Positions 11,267-21,356 of a DNA stretch of 64,000 bases are shown here, in pieces. How positions within the stretch are numbered: position 1 is the first letter of the stretch; every line of letters starts with the position of its first letter. Source of the stretch: Caldifarciminota bacterium. GTDB lineage: Bacteria > Hydrothermota > Hydrothermia > Hydrothermales > JAJRUZ01. Location: NCBI GenBank assembly GCA_024277525.1, contig JAJRUZ010000042.1:62001-126000 (forward strand), in the 5' to 3' direction. Position numbers and translations under genes: made by a program. The notes under the pieces are model-generated. The model was not told the origin of the DNA. It made no database searches and worked only from the letters and a program-made list of their open reading frames with translations.

Positions 11267-13737
11267 AAGAGTTTAATTTTCCTGAAATTGAAAAAAAATG
11301 GCAAAAATTCTGGGAAGAGAAAAAACTGTTTAAAGCTCCTGTATCTCCTAAGAATAAGATGTATGTTCTCGGAATGTTCCCTTATCCCTCAGGTGACCTT
11401 CATATGGGACATGCGAGAAATTACACAATAACAGATGTACTTGCAAGATATTTTAGAATGAAGGGCTATGATGTATTACATCCTTTCGGATGGGATGCAT
11501 TCGGATTACCTGCTGAAAATGCAGCTATTACAAGGAATATCCACCCGAAAGAATGGACTTTTAAAAATATAGAGGAATCAAGAGAAGACATAAAGAAAAT
11601 GGGAATTTCCTATGACTGGTCAAGAGAAATTTTTACTTGTAAACCCGGTTATTACAAATGGACCCAATGGATTTTTCTTTTGCTTTATAGAAAGGGGCTC
11701 GCCTACCGGAAAAAAGCATATGTAAACTTTTGTCCCTCTTGTCAGACTGTTCTTGCAAATGAACAGATCGTCGAAGGAAGATGTGAGAGATGTGATACTC
11801 CTGTAACAAAGAAGAATCTTGAACAATGGTTTTTCAGAATAACAAAATATGCGGATAGATTGTTGGAAGACATGAAATATCTTGAAGGAAAATGGCCGAA
11901 ACAGGTGCTTGATATGCAAAGAAACTGGATAGGAAGAAGTGAAGGAACAAAAATAATTTTCAAACTGAAGGAAAAAGATATTAACTTGCCTGTTTTTACA
12001 ACAAGAATTGACACAATTTACGGAGTTACATTTCTTGTTATAGCTCCTGAACATGAATTGATGGATGAAATAATTAAACTCTCACCTGAAAGGGATAAAC
12101 TCATTAAATACAGAGAAAAAACCCTTATGAAGTCAGAAATTGAAAGAACAAGAGAAGAGAGAAAAAAAGAAGGTATTTTTACTGGACTGTATGCTGTACA
12201 CCCCCTGACAGAAGAGCGAATACCTTTATTTACAGCTGATTATGTTCTTGCCCATTACGGAACAGGGATTGTTATGGGTGTTCCCGGACATGACCAGAGG
12301 GATTTTGAATTTGCAAAGATGTATAATTTGCCGATAAAAATTGTTATTCAAAAAAATGGAGAACCCAAAAATGTCGATTCTATGGATGGAGCAATGGAGG
12401 AATACGGGGTAATGGTGAATTCCGGAGAATTTACCGGTCTTTCTTCTGAAGAAGGGATAAAAAAATTAAATGAATATCTGAGAGAAAAAAACCTCGGCGG
12501 ATATGCTGTTTCCTATAAAATAAGGGACTGGCTCATATCAAGACAGAGATATTGGGGTGCACCTATTCCTATGGTGCACTGTGAAAAATGCGGAATAGTT
12601 CCTGTTCCTGAAAAAGACCTGCCGGTCCTTTTGCCAGAAGTTGTGGATTATTTGCCAAAAGGTAAAAGCCCTCTTGCTTCTTCGGAAGAATTCATAAATA
12701 CAATTTGTCCTGAATGCAAAGTGAAAGCAAAAAGGGACCCGGATACAATGGATACTTTTGTTGATTCTTCCTGGTATTTTTTAAGATATGTTGATCCTCA
12801 AAATGATGAGGAAATTTTTGATAAAACCCTCGTCAATAAGTGGCTTCCTGTTGATTATTATATAGGAGGTATTGAGCATGCGACAGGACATCTAATTTAT
12901 GCAAGATTTATTCATAAAGTTCTTTATGATGAAGGATTGGTTAATACTCCCGAACCTTTTGAAAGGTTATTTACTCAGGGAATGGTTTTGAGAAGAACGG
13001 ACGAAGGGAATGTAGAAATGATGAGTAAAAGAGCAGGAAACGCTGTAAGAATCAGGGATTTTGTAAAAGAAAGGGGAGCGGATATTGCAAGGGTATATAC
13101 ATTATTTGCGGGTCCGCCTGATCAAGACTTTGAATGGACGGATGAAGGAGTAAAAGGTGCGGAAAGGTTCCTTTTGAGGGTGAAAAGAATTTTTAATGAA
13201 AATATAGAAATTTTTATAAATATCACAGATAAACCTCCCGCCCCCCGAACCGAAAAAGAAAAAGCTCTAATAAAAAAATGTTATAAAACATTGAAGAAAG
13301 TAACAGAAGATATAGAGAATTTCAGATTCAATACAGCAGTTGCATCAATGATGGAATTTTTGAATAATCTTTATGTTTTTGAAGATAAAAAATCCGGAAT
13401 CTTTGCTCATTGTCTTTATATTTTTATAAAACTTCTATCACCCTTTGCTCCACACCTTGCAGAAGAAATATGGTCATGGAGAAATGAAGGAAGTATTTTA
13501 ACAGCAAATTGGCCTTCTGTATTTGAAGAATTCCTGAAAGAAGAAAAAGTTATAATACCCGTTCAAATAAACGGAAAAATTAGAGGGCAGATAGAAATAA
13601 ATATAGATGCGGATGAAAAAGAGGTTATTGAAATTGCTAAGCAAAATAAAAATGTGAGTAAGTATTTAAATGAAAAAAATATAAAGAAAGTTCATTATGT
13701 AAGGGGTAAAATAATAAGCTTTGTAGTGAGTGACTGA
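11263..13737 (+). CDS. leuS: Leucyl-tRNA synthetase
   Basis: PYPSGDLHMGHARNYTITD (HIGH-like) and MSKRAGN (KMSKS-like). Confidence 0.97.
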   Translation: MKEFNFPEIEKKWQKFWEEKKLFKAPVSPKNKMYVLGMFPYPSGDLHMGHARNYTITDVLARYFRMKGYDVLHPFGWDAFGLPAENAAITRNIHPKEWTFKNIEESREDIKKMGISYDWSREIFTCKPGYYKWTQWIFLLLYRKGLAYRKKAYVNFCPSCQTVLANEQIVEGRCERCDTPVTKKNLEQWFFRITKYADRLLEDMKYLEGKWPKQVLDMQRNWIGRSEGTKIIFKLKEKDINLPVFTTRIDTIYGVTFLVIAPEHELMDEIIKLSPERDKLIKYREKTLMKSEIERTREERKKEGIFTGLYAVHPLTEERIPLFTADYVLAHYGTGIVMGVPGHDQRDFEFAKMYNLPIKIVIQKNGEPKNVDSMDGAMEEYGVMVNSGEFTGLSSEEGIKKLNEYLREKNLGGYAVSYKIRDWLISRQRYWGAPIPMVHCEKCGIVPVPEKDLPVLLPEVVDYLPKGKSPLASSEEFINTICPECKVKAKRDPDTMDTFVDSSWYFLRYVDPQNDEEIFDKTLVNKWLPVDYYIGGIEHATGHLIYARFIHKVLYDEGLVNTPEPFERLFTQGMVLRRTDEGNVEMMSKRAGNAVRIRDFVKERGADIARVYTLFAGPPDQDFEWTDEGVKGAERFLLRVKRIFNENIEIFINITDKPPAPRTEKEKALIKKCYKTLKKVTEDIENFRFNTAVASMMEFLNNLYVFEDKKSGIFAHCLYIFIKLLSPFAPHLAEEIWSWRNEGSILTANWPSVFEEFLKEEKVIIPVQINGKIRGQIEINIDADEKEVIEIAKQNKNVSKYLNEKNIKKVHYVRGKIISFVVSD

Positions 13738-15813
13738 AAAAACATCCGACCTTTTTATTTCTATTGATAAATTAAAAGGTATAGGGTATAAAAGAAAGAA
13801 ACTTTTTTCCAAATACGGAATTAAAACAATCAGAGACCTTCTTTATTTTAAGCCCAAAAGGTATATTGATCGCAGAAGGATTAAAAAAATAAAAGATCTC
13901 AAGGAAGATGAGGAAGCGGTTGTTATGGGAAAGATATTTTCAAGAGGTGAAAGAAAAGGAAGGGACAGGACCCTTTTTATTGTGATAATTAAAGATAATT
14001 CGGGTTTTATGGAGCTTGTTTTTGTGAATACTCCCTATATGAAAGATTATTTTCCCCTTGATAAAACAATAGTAGCAGCCGGTAAAATAAAGAGATACGG
14101 CGCAGTTTTTCAGATTTTTCACCCGGAATTTGAAATAATTGATAAGAGAAATCAGGATTTAATTCATGCAGGTAAAATAGTTCCTATCTATACCTTTATA
14201 GGCTCAGGGAAAAACAAAATAAGTTCTTTATTTATAAGAAGGGCAATATATGAGGCAATAGGAGAGTATTACAATTACATTCCAGAAACAATTCCTGAAC
14301 AGATAAGAGAAAAATTCGGACTTCTCTCAAGGAGGGAAGCCCTTAGAAATCTCCATTTTCCGGAATCTCATGATAAACTTGACAAAGCACTTTTTACATT
14401 GAAGTTTGAAGAGTTTTTCTTTTTTTTTCTTAAACTTTTTATTTATAAAAGAAGAAAAAAGGAAGCATCTCCTTTTTTAAAAAAGAGGGAACTGACAGAG
14501 AAATTTCTATCGCTTCTCCCTTTTGAACTTACCGATTCTCAAAAAAAGGCGATAAAAGAAATCGAAATTTCCCTTTCAAAACCCTATGCCATGAGAAAAC
14601 TTCTGCAAGGGGATGTAGGATCAGGAAAAACAATTGTTGCCCTTTTTTCTGCTTTAAAAGCAATAGAAAACGGTTATCAGGTTGCTTTTATGGCTCCTAC
14701 CGAAATCTTAGCAGAGCAACATTACGAAACAATGAATGAATTTTTGGATAAATTGAATATAAAATATGAACTTTTGACAGGAACTTTAAGTTTAAAGGAA
14801 AAAAAGGAAATTTATGAGAAAATAAGAAAAGGTGAAACACAGTTACTACTCGGCACTCACGCTTTGCTTGAAGAAAAAGTAAATTTTAAAAATCTCGGTC
14901 TCGTGATAATAGATGAGCAACATAAATTCGGGGTATCACAGAGAGCAAGATTGTTATCAAAAGGCAAAAGTCCTCATTTTCTTGTAATGACTGCAACTCC
15001 GATACCCCGGACACTTGCATTGACTTTATACGGGGATCTGGATGTTATAACACTTAAGGAAATGCCCCCAGGAAGAGGAGAAATAGAAACAAAGGTCATT
15101 TATTATGAAAACAGGGAGGAATTCTATAAAAAATTTTTTTCTGCTTTAAAAAGGGAAAATGCAAAGGCTTATATAATCGCACCTTTAATTGAAGAATCGG
15201 ATAAGATTATTACCGCCTCAATAGTTAAACTTTATAAAGAAATTAAAAATAAATGGGCTCAGAATATTAATATAGCATACATACACGGAAGGATGAAACC
15301 CGAGGAGAGGGAAAAAATAATGAAAAAATTTAAAAATGGAGAGATAAAAGTCTTGGTTGCAACGACCGTAATTGAGGTCGGAATAGATGTGCCTGATGTA
15401 AAATATATGGTGATTGAAGGTGCTGAGAGGTTCGGACTTTCAACATTACACCAGTTAAGAGGAAGGATAGCAAGGAAAATTAAAAAAGGGTATTGTTTTA
15501 TATTTTGTTCAAAAAAATGCCTTCTGAGACATTGAGAAGAATATCCGCCTTCAGAAAGACAAATGATGGGTTCAGGCTTTCGGAAATTGATTTAAGATTA
15601 AGGGGACCCGGTAATATACTCGGTTTTGCTCAACACGGTTTTTTTTCTTTTAATTTCGGAGACTTGATAGAAGATAAGGAACTGCTTGAAAAAGTCAGAA
15701 ATACTGTTAAAAACTTACTTGAAGTGGATCCTTTTCTTTTACGGGAAGAAAATAAATTCTTAAAAAATTTCCTGACAAAGGATGAAAGACTCTGGCTGAC
15801 AGAGGTTGCTTAA
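13730..15813 (+). pseudogene. recG: ATP-dependent DNA helicase RecG, split into two frames (13730..15535 and 15493..15813) at an A7 tract
   Basis: GDVGSGKTIVA, DEQHKFGV, MTATPIPRTLAL in frame 1; the expected C-terminus (PSETLRRISAFRKTNDGFRLSEIDLRLRGPGNILG) lies in the -1 frame after ttcAAAAAAAtgcc. Could be slippage or an assembly indel. Confidence 0.85.
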
Positions 15814-15819
15814 GGTATT

Positions 15820-16689
15820 TCAGTGCTTATCATTTTTATAAAAAATTGAAGTCAAAGAAGAAAATCCGGTAGAGAGAGCAAGCCCGAGATTTAGAATAAT
15901 TTTTTTTGTAAAATTTATTGAGTTATGTTTATAGAAAAACTTGTAAATGGATTTTTTTAAAAAATAATCGGATTTTAATCCGAGATACCTTCTTGATTGC
16001 CCGTGAAAGTGAATTACTTTTATTGTCGGATCATGAATTACTTTATAGCCCTCTTTTTTTATTCTCAGACATAAATCAATATCCTCTGCAAAAAGGAAAA
16101 ATCTCTTATCAAATCCTCCGATCTTAAAAAATATTTCTTTTTTTATTGCCATGAAGGCACCAACAACACCTTCTACCTCTACGGGTTCTTTTATGTCTTT
16201 CAAATCCAGATAAAGAAATTCTCTTGTAATAGGATTATTTTTTAGTAAAGAAGAACCTATGGATTTTCTTCCGAAAAGTAAATATTTAAACCTTGGATAT
16301 CTTCTACAACTTGCTTGGAATGTTCCATCCGGATAAAAAAGTTTTGCACCTATGATTCCTATTTTTTTGTTTTCCTCAAAATGTTTTTTAACCTTATCAA
16401 ATGTCCCGTTTGTTATAATAATATCCGCATTGGAGAATATTAATATCTCACCCTTTGCGAGTTTTGCGCCGAGATTACACCCTGCACCGTAACCGAGATT
16501 TTTCCTGTTTAAAACGTATTTAAACTGAGGGAAAACTTTTTTTGCTTTTTCTATTGAACCGTCTCTGGAATCGTTATCTATGATTATTACTTCGTAATCC
16601 CCGGAAGGGGGATTCAATACAATTGATCTTAAAGTATATAAAAGGTAATCTCCGCTATTGAAATTTACTATAATGATAGAAAATTTCAC
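15820..16689 (-). CDS. Glycosyltransferase family 2 (rhamnosyltransferase-like)
   Basis: FSIIIVNFNSGDYLLYTLRSI...VIIIDNDSRDGS; EDIDLCLRIKKEGY. Confidence 0.88.
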   Translation of the reverse strand: MKFSIIIVNFNSGDYLLYTLRSIVLNPPSGDYEVIIIDNDSRDGSIEKAKKVFPQFKYVLNRKNLGYGAGCNLGAKLAKGEILIFSNADIIITNGTFDKVKKHFEENKKIGIIGAKLFYPDGTFQASCRRYPRFKYLLFGRKSIGSSLLKNNPITREFLYLDLKDIKEPVEVEGVVGAFMAIKKEIFFKIGGFDKRFFLFAEDIDLCLRIKKEGYKVIHDPTIKVIHFHGQSRRYLGLKSDYFLKKSIYKFFYKHNSINFTKKIILNLGLALSTGFSSLTSIFYKNDKH

Positions 16690-17048
16690 TTTTGTTCTTT
16701 AATTTTTATTTTTTCCTCCATCAAGCATTTTCCGTTAAAAATAACACCTTCTTCAATCATGAGACTTTTACAGTAAAGTTCTCCGTCAAACTTTGCAGTT
16801 TTCTCCATGTGAACTTTGCCTTCAATGATCATTTTACCCGAAAAAACGCCCCCTATTTTTGCATTTTTTGCCTTTACTTCGTTTGCCTTTACCTTTCCGC
16901 TGGAGCCGATTATCAAAAGATCCTTTGTTTCAAGATTTCCTTCAAAATCACCGTCAATCCTTACACCTCCTTTTGCTCTTATTTCACCTTTAATAACAGT
17001 GGTTTCTCCTATGTGGGTATCAACCTGTGGAGTGTTTCCTTTATTCAT
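16686..17048 (-). CDS. Bactofilin family protein (polymer-forming cytoskeletal)
   Basis: THIGETTVIKGEIRAKGGVRIDGDFEGNLETKDLLIIGSSGKVKANEVKAKNAKIGG beta-helical repeats. Confidence 0.9.
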   Translation of the reverse strand: MNKGNTPQVDTHIGETTVIKGEIRAKGGVRIDGDFEGNLETKDLLIIGSSGKVKANEVKAKNAKIGGVFSGKMIIEGKVHMEKTAKFDGELYCKSLMIEEGVIFNGKCLMEEKIKIKEQK

Positions 17049-17066
17049 TTTGAATCAAAAAAATTT

Positions 17067-18452
17067 TCATGGAATTGAACCGAGTTCAACTTCCTCAAAT
17101 TTTGATAGAGCATCCATAATAATACTTTTAATTTCCTCCATCCTTTCAGGGGTTTTACCTTCAAATCTCAATACAAGTACGGGCTGAGTATTGGATGCTC
17201 TTACAAGTCCAAAACCGTCAGGGAATATAATTCTCACTCCATCAATGTCCAAAATTTTATATTTTTTTGAAAATTTCTTCTTGAGTTTTTCGACTACCTT
17301 GAATTTGTGTTCATCAGGACAATTTATTCTTATTTCTGGAGTGGAATAATAAAAGGGGATTTCATCAACAAGTTCAGATACCTTTTTACCGAAAGAATCA
17401 AGTACCTCAATAAATCTTAAAGAAGCATAGATTGCGTCATCAAATCCATAAAACCTGTCATTAAAAAAGAGATGTCCTGACATTTCTCCTGCTATCGGGG
17501 CGTTCTCTTCCCTCAATTTTGCTTTAATTAAAGAATGTCCTGTTTTCCACATAAGCGGAATTCCTCCTAAGGATTTTATGTATTCATAAACTCCTTGTGA
17601 GCATTTCACATCAAAAATAATTTTCTCTCCTTTTCTTTCTTCAAGAACTTTTTTTGAAAGAATTGCAAGAATTTTATCTCCATAAATGATTCTATATTTT
17701 TCATCTATAACCCCGAACCTGTCTCCGTCTCCATCAAATCCGAAACCCGCTGTAAAATCTCCTTTTTTCTTCATAAACTCAATCAAATCTTTCATATATT
17801 TTTCCACAGTCGGATCAGGGAGATGATTTGGGAAATTTCCGTCAGGTTCCATATAAATTCCCTCAAATTTAATATTCATCTCTTTATAAAGTCTTTCAAC
17901 CACAGGACCGCATGTTCCGTTTCCCGGATCAACCCCGAATTTGAAATTTTCCGGATTCCATATTTTTATTCTTTCCTTCACTTCTTTTATATACTCATCA
18001 ACAATGTCCTCTTTAATCCATCTTTTACCATGTCCTTCAGTATATTCTCCTTTTTCAACCATCTCTTTTATTTTCTGTATTTCTTTTCCGTAAACGGTTT
18101 CTTTTCCGCACATTATTTTTATTCCGTTGAACTCTTTGGGATTATGACTTCCTGTAACCTGTATTCCTCCGTCAACTCCGAGGTGAAAAACCGAGAAATA
18201 GAGGAGGGGAGTAGGAACCATACCGATATCTATTACATGAAGTCCTGACTTCAAGAAAGCATCAAGTAAGACATTTTTAATTCTCGGTGAAGACAATCTC
18301 GCATCCCTCCCCAAGGTTACGGTTTTACCTCCTTTGGAAATTAAATAAGAAGCTATTGCCTTTCCTATATGCCATACATTTTCATCCTTTAAATCTTCGT
18401 CTGCAATTCCGCGAATATCGTATTCCCGAAAAATAAAAGGGTTTATTTTCAT
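17067..18452 (-). CDS. Phosphomannomutase/phosphoglucomutase
   Basis: GIQVTGSHNPKEFNGIK (phosphoserine loop), GFDGDGDRFGVID. Confidence 0.93.
   Translation of the reverse strand: MKINPFIFREYDIRGIADEDLKDENVWHIGKAIASYLISKGGKTVTLGRDARLSSPRIKNVLLDAFLKSGLHVIDIGMVPTPLLYFSVFHLGVDGGIQVTGSHNPKEFNGIKIMCGKETVYGKEIQKIKEMVEKGEYTEGHGKRWIKEDIVDEYIKEVKERIKIWNPENFKFGVDPGNGTCGPVVERLYKEMNIKFEGIYMEPDGNFPNHLPDPTVEKYMKDLIEFMKKKGDFTAGFGFDGDGDRFGVIDEKYRIIYGDKILAILSKKVLEERKGEKIIFDVKCSQGVYEYIKSLGGIPLMWKTGHSLIKAKLREENAPIAGEMSGHLFFNDRFYGFDDAIYASLRFIEVLDSFGKKVSELVDEIPFYYSTPEIRINCPDEHKFKVVEKLKKKFSKKYKILDIDGVRIIFPDGFGLVRASNTQPVLVLRFEGKTPERMEEIKSIIMDALSKFEEVELGSIP
17071..17081 (-). promoter_or_regulatory. T-arm-like sequence GGTTCAATTCC upstream of the bactofilin gene (weak stem)
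   Basis: Identical core; 22 nt before ATG; overlaps the end of the upstream CDS; no SD. Confidence 0.3.
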
Positions 18453-18479
18453 ATAAATATTTTAAGATAAAACTCGCAC

Positions 18480-18515
18480 TTTTTAAAAAGAGGGAGGGGA
18501 ATTTGCCCCTCCCCC
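18480..18515 (-). terminator. Rho-independent terminator downstream of the subtilase gene
   Basis: Minus strand GGGAGGGG-CAAATT-CCCCTCCC followed by TCTTTTT. Confidence 0.85.
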
Positions 18516-18523
18516 GATGTTTT

Positions 18524-21340
18524 CTATTTTGAAATTATAATCTTTTTTGTTTCTGTTCTTTTATCCGTTTCAAGCTTTATAAAGTACACTCCTTTCGGAA
18601 GTTCAGAGGGAATTTTGAATCTGTTTTCACTTGCAAATATTCCTTTTTTAAGAATTTTAACTTTTCTGCCCGCCGAGTTATAAATTTCAAGTATTCCTTT
18701 TTCGATTTGGGGAAGTGTAAGCAATATTTCGTTTGTGTTCATTAAAGGTATAAAACTGAATTTCTTTTTCATTTTTGTATCTTCGGTTGAGGAAAGGAAA
18801 GGTGAGGGTTGTTTTGTTGTGAATTTGATAGCATATGAAGCGGTAGGGTCATGAAATCCCGGTCTCGGAGCGTCCGCATACCATGTTGTTATTCCTGTGT
18901 TTTCATAGGGTGACTCAATGCCGATTACAGAGCCTATGTTCCAAAACTCCGTATTGTCTCCGGTAGCAGGAGCCCTTGCATATTTAAATACAATTTCTCC
19001 GTCTCCTGTCGGGGTGGGACAATAAGCAGGGTCATACAAAATGACCTCAAATTTCTCCAAGGTTGTGAGCCCCCAGTGAGTAACATCCTCCCAAGAAACA
19101 AAGAATCTGTGATTTGTGGAATCATACCATGAAAAGACATTACCGCTTGAGTCAAAGTCTGCCCATAAAGGCGCTATCATAGGATAAGCATCATGATAAG
19201 GAAGAGGTTTATTCATGTAAGGGGAATATGAAGTATTGACAGCAACCATTAAATGACCGTTATTTCCTATAATTATATAATCAATGGGCATACCGTAGTA
19301 TCTGAAAGTGAAAGGTAAAGGAACATAAATCGCGTCATCGTCTCCGAGCTCAGCGTGGTTGACTGCTCCCGGCTGTAAGGAAACATCAACCCACGAATAA
19401 GTAGGAGAATTTGCATCTGGGTCATTTGACTCGTAGGCATAATAACCGTAATCATCCGGACCGTACACATCCGTAGGTAAATAAGGATTCAAAACTACAA
19501 CTGCAAACCTCTTGGCATAATAATTCCCGGAATTTCCGTAAAATTCCGCATCAAATACCGCTCTTTTTTCATTCGGGACATCATTTGAAACAGTAAATTG
19601 AAAAGGTCCGACCCATTTTTCCTGAGAAGAAGCAAAATCACCCGCATTTACAGAATTTGTTGTGATATTTACATACGGAGAATAGGTACTTAAATAGGCA
19701 TTTACTCCGGTAATTGAACTTGTTCCGACATTTTTAACCTTTAGGAAATATGACACATTTTCACCGGGCTCAATTAATCCGTTTCCGTTCTGGTCAGAAA
19801 CCGAATCACCTGTTATCACAAGATGATATTGAGGTAAAGGAGTTGCAGTAATAGCTGAAGGCACATTTACAATGCCTGCACCCGTAGAATTATCCTTTCC
19901 AGTCGGACCCCAATCAGTAGCAGTTGTCTCTAATATAGAATCTGCCTCTCTCGGGGTTAATTCAGGATTTTTTGAAAGTAAAAGTGCAAGAACACCGGAA
20001 ATGTGAGGAGTTGCCATACTTGTTCCGCTCATTAATCTGTATCCATCATTTGTCTCACCCGCAATACTCGGAACATAAACACCGGGTGCAGCAATATCAG
20101 GGTCAATAAGACCTTCTGGAAGCGGAAAGTCATTCCAGGGATAAACATCACTCCAATATGAAGGTCCCACAGAGGAAAATCCTGCGGTGTCACCGGCTTG
20201 ATCTATTGCTCCCACGGTTATAACTCCGGATAAAGACCCCACATTCCCTGTTGCAATCTGGTCAGGATGAAGCCAAGGGGGAGGGGATGAGCCCGGATTA
20301 ACAATGTTGTTGTTCGGAGAATCGTTTCCGTTGTTTCCTGCAGCACATGACATTATAACACCCGCAAGACGTGCCATCTTTGAAACATATCTCCATCTTG
20401 ACCTATCAAGTGTCCAGTCATTCATCCATCCGATTGAGAAACTCATTACATCACAACCGTTTTCAATTCCGTATTCAATCGCAAGCCATACCCATCCTTC
20501 TGCTCCGTAACCTACCGAATTTAGCACTTTTAAAGGCATAATGGTTGCTTCGGGTGCTACACCCGTAAGAAGACCGCCTGTCCCGTCTCCTGCGATTGTT
20601 CCTGCAACATGGGAGCCGTGATAAATAGGATTTCCCCACATATCCCTTAAATCATCCATCGGGTCATTATCCCAATTAGCAAAATCCCATCCCATATAAT
20701 CATCAACATATCCGTTTCCGTCATCATCAACTCCTTCTATTCCGTTATATTCTGCTTCGTTTCTCCATATTCTGTTTTTTAAATCATTATGATTATAATT
20801 AACTCCTGTATCAAAGACACCTACAATAATTCCGTTTCCTTTATATCCCTGATCCCAAGCCGCACTCGCATTTATGAATTCAACACCCCACGCGGTATCA
20901 GGTGCAGGAGGAAGGGATTTTAAAGTAATCTTACTCCCTTTCTTGGTATCTTTCAAAATTGCTTTTTGAGGTTCATCTATCTCAATTCCCCAAATGTCAT
21001 CCCTTTTAAGCAATTCCTTTATTATTTCTATATCAAGTTTTGCGTATATTGCATTAGCGATCCAGATAGGTTTAATATCTTTTACATTTTTCTGAGATTC
21101 AAGGTAGGAGAGAAGCCCTTTCTGTGATTTTTCTGCAAATTCCTTTAATTTCTGAACAACGATTTTCCTTCTCAGTTCCTTTGATTTTCCATTTATAAGA
21201 GGAACAAGTTTATCTTCGGATAAAGTTTCGTTCATATAAATTATGACAGGATATGTTCCGGCTTTACCCTTTGCAAGAATTTCCTTTAATTTAGGTCCTG
21301 CTTGGGCTGTTATTAAAATTGAAAGAATAATTCCGAACAT
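18524..21340 (-). CDS. Secreted S8 subtilisin-like protease with T9SS-type C-terminal sorting domain
   Basis: FDTGVNYNHNDL (Asp), HGSHVAGTIAG (His), SGTSMATPHISGVLA (Ser); C-term ILEIYNSAGRKVKIL...LPKGVYFIKLETDKRTETKKIIISK. Confidence 0.93.
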   Translation of the reverse strand: MFGIILSILITAQAGPKLKEILAKGKAGTYPVIIYMNETLSEDKLVPLINGKSKELRRKIVVQKLKEFAEKSQKGLLSYLESQKNVKDIKPIWIANAIYAKLDIEIIKELLKRDDIWGIEIDEPQKAILKDTKKGSKITLKSLPPAPDTAWGVEFINASAAWDQGYKGNGIIVGVFDTGVNYNHNDLKNRIWRNEAEYNGIEGVDDDGNGYVDDYMGWDFANWDNDPMDDLRDMWGNPIYHGSHVAGTIAGDGTGGLLTGVAPEATIMPLKVLNSVGYGAEGWVWLAIEYGIENGCDVMSFSIGWMNDWTLDRSRWRYVSKMARLAGVIMSCAAGNNGNDSPNNNIVNPGSSPPPWLHPDQIATGNVGSLSGVITVGAIDQAGDTAGFSSVGPSYWSDVYPWNDFPLPEGLIDPDIAAPGVYVPSIAGETNDGYRLMSGTSMATPHISGVLALLLSKNPELTPREADSILETTATDWGPTGKDNSTGAGIVNVPSAITATPLPQYHLVITGDSVSDQNGNGLIEPGENVSYFLKVKNVGTSSITGVNAYLSTYSPYVNITTNSVNAGDFASSQEKWVGPFQFTVSNDVPNEKRAVFDAEFYGNSGNYYAKRFAVVVLNPYLPTDVYGPDDYGYYAYESNDPDANSPTYSWVDVSLQPGAVNHAELGDDDAIYVPLPFTFRYYGMPIDYIIIGNNGHLMVAVNTSYSPYMNKPLPYHDAYPMIAPLWADFDSSGNVFSWYDSTNHRFFVSWEDVTHWGLTTLEKFEVILYDPAYCPTPTGDGEIVFKYARAPATGDNTEFWNIGSVIGIESPYENTGITTWYADAPRPGFHDPTASYAIKFTTKQPSPFLSSTEDTKMKKKFSFIPLMNTNEILLTLPQIEKGILEIYNSAGRKVKILKKGIFASENRFKIPSELPKGVYFIKLETDKRTETKKIIISK

Positions 21341-21356
21341 CTCTTCACCTCCTTTT

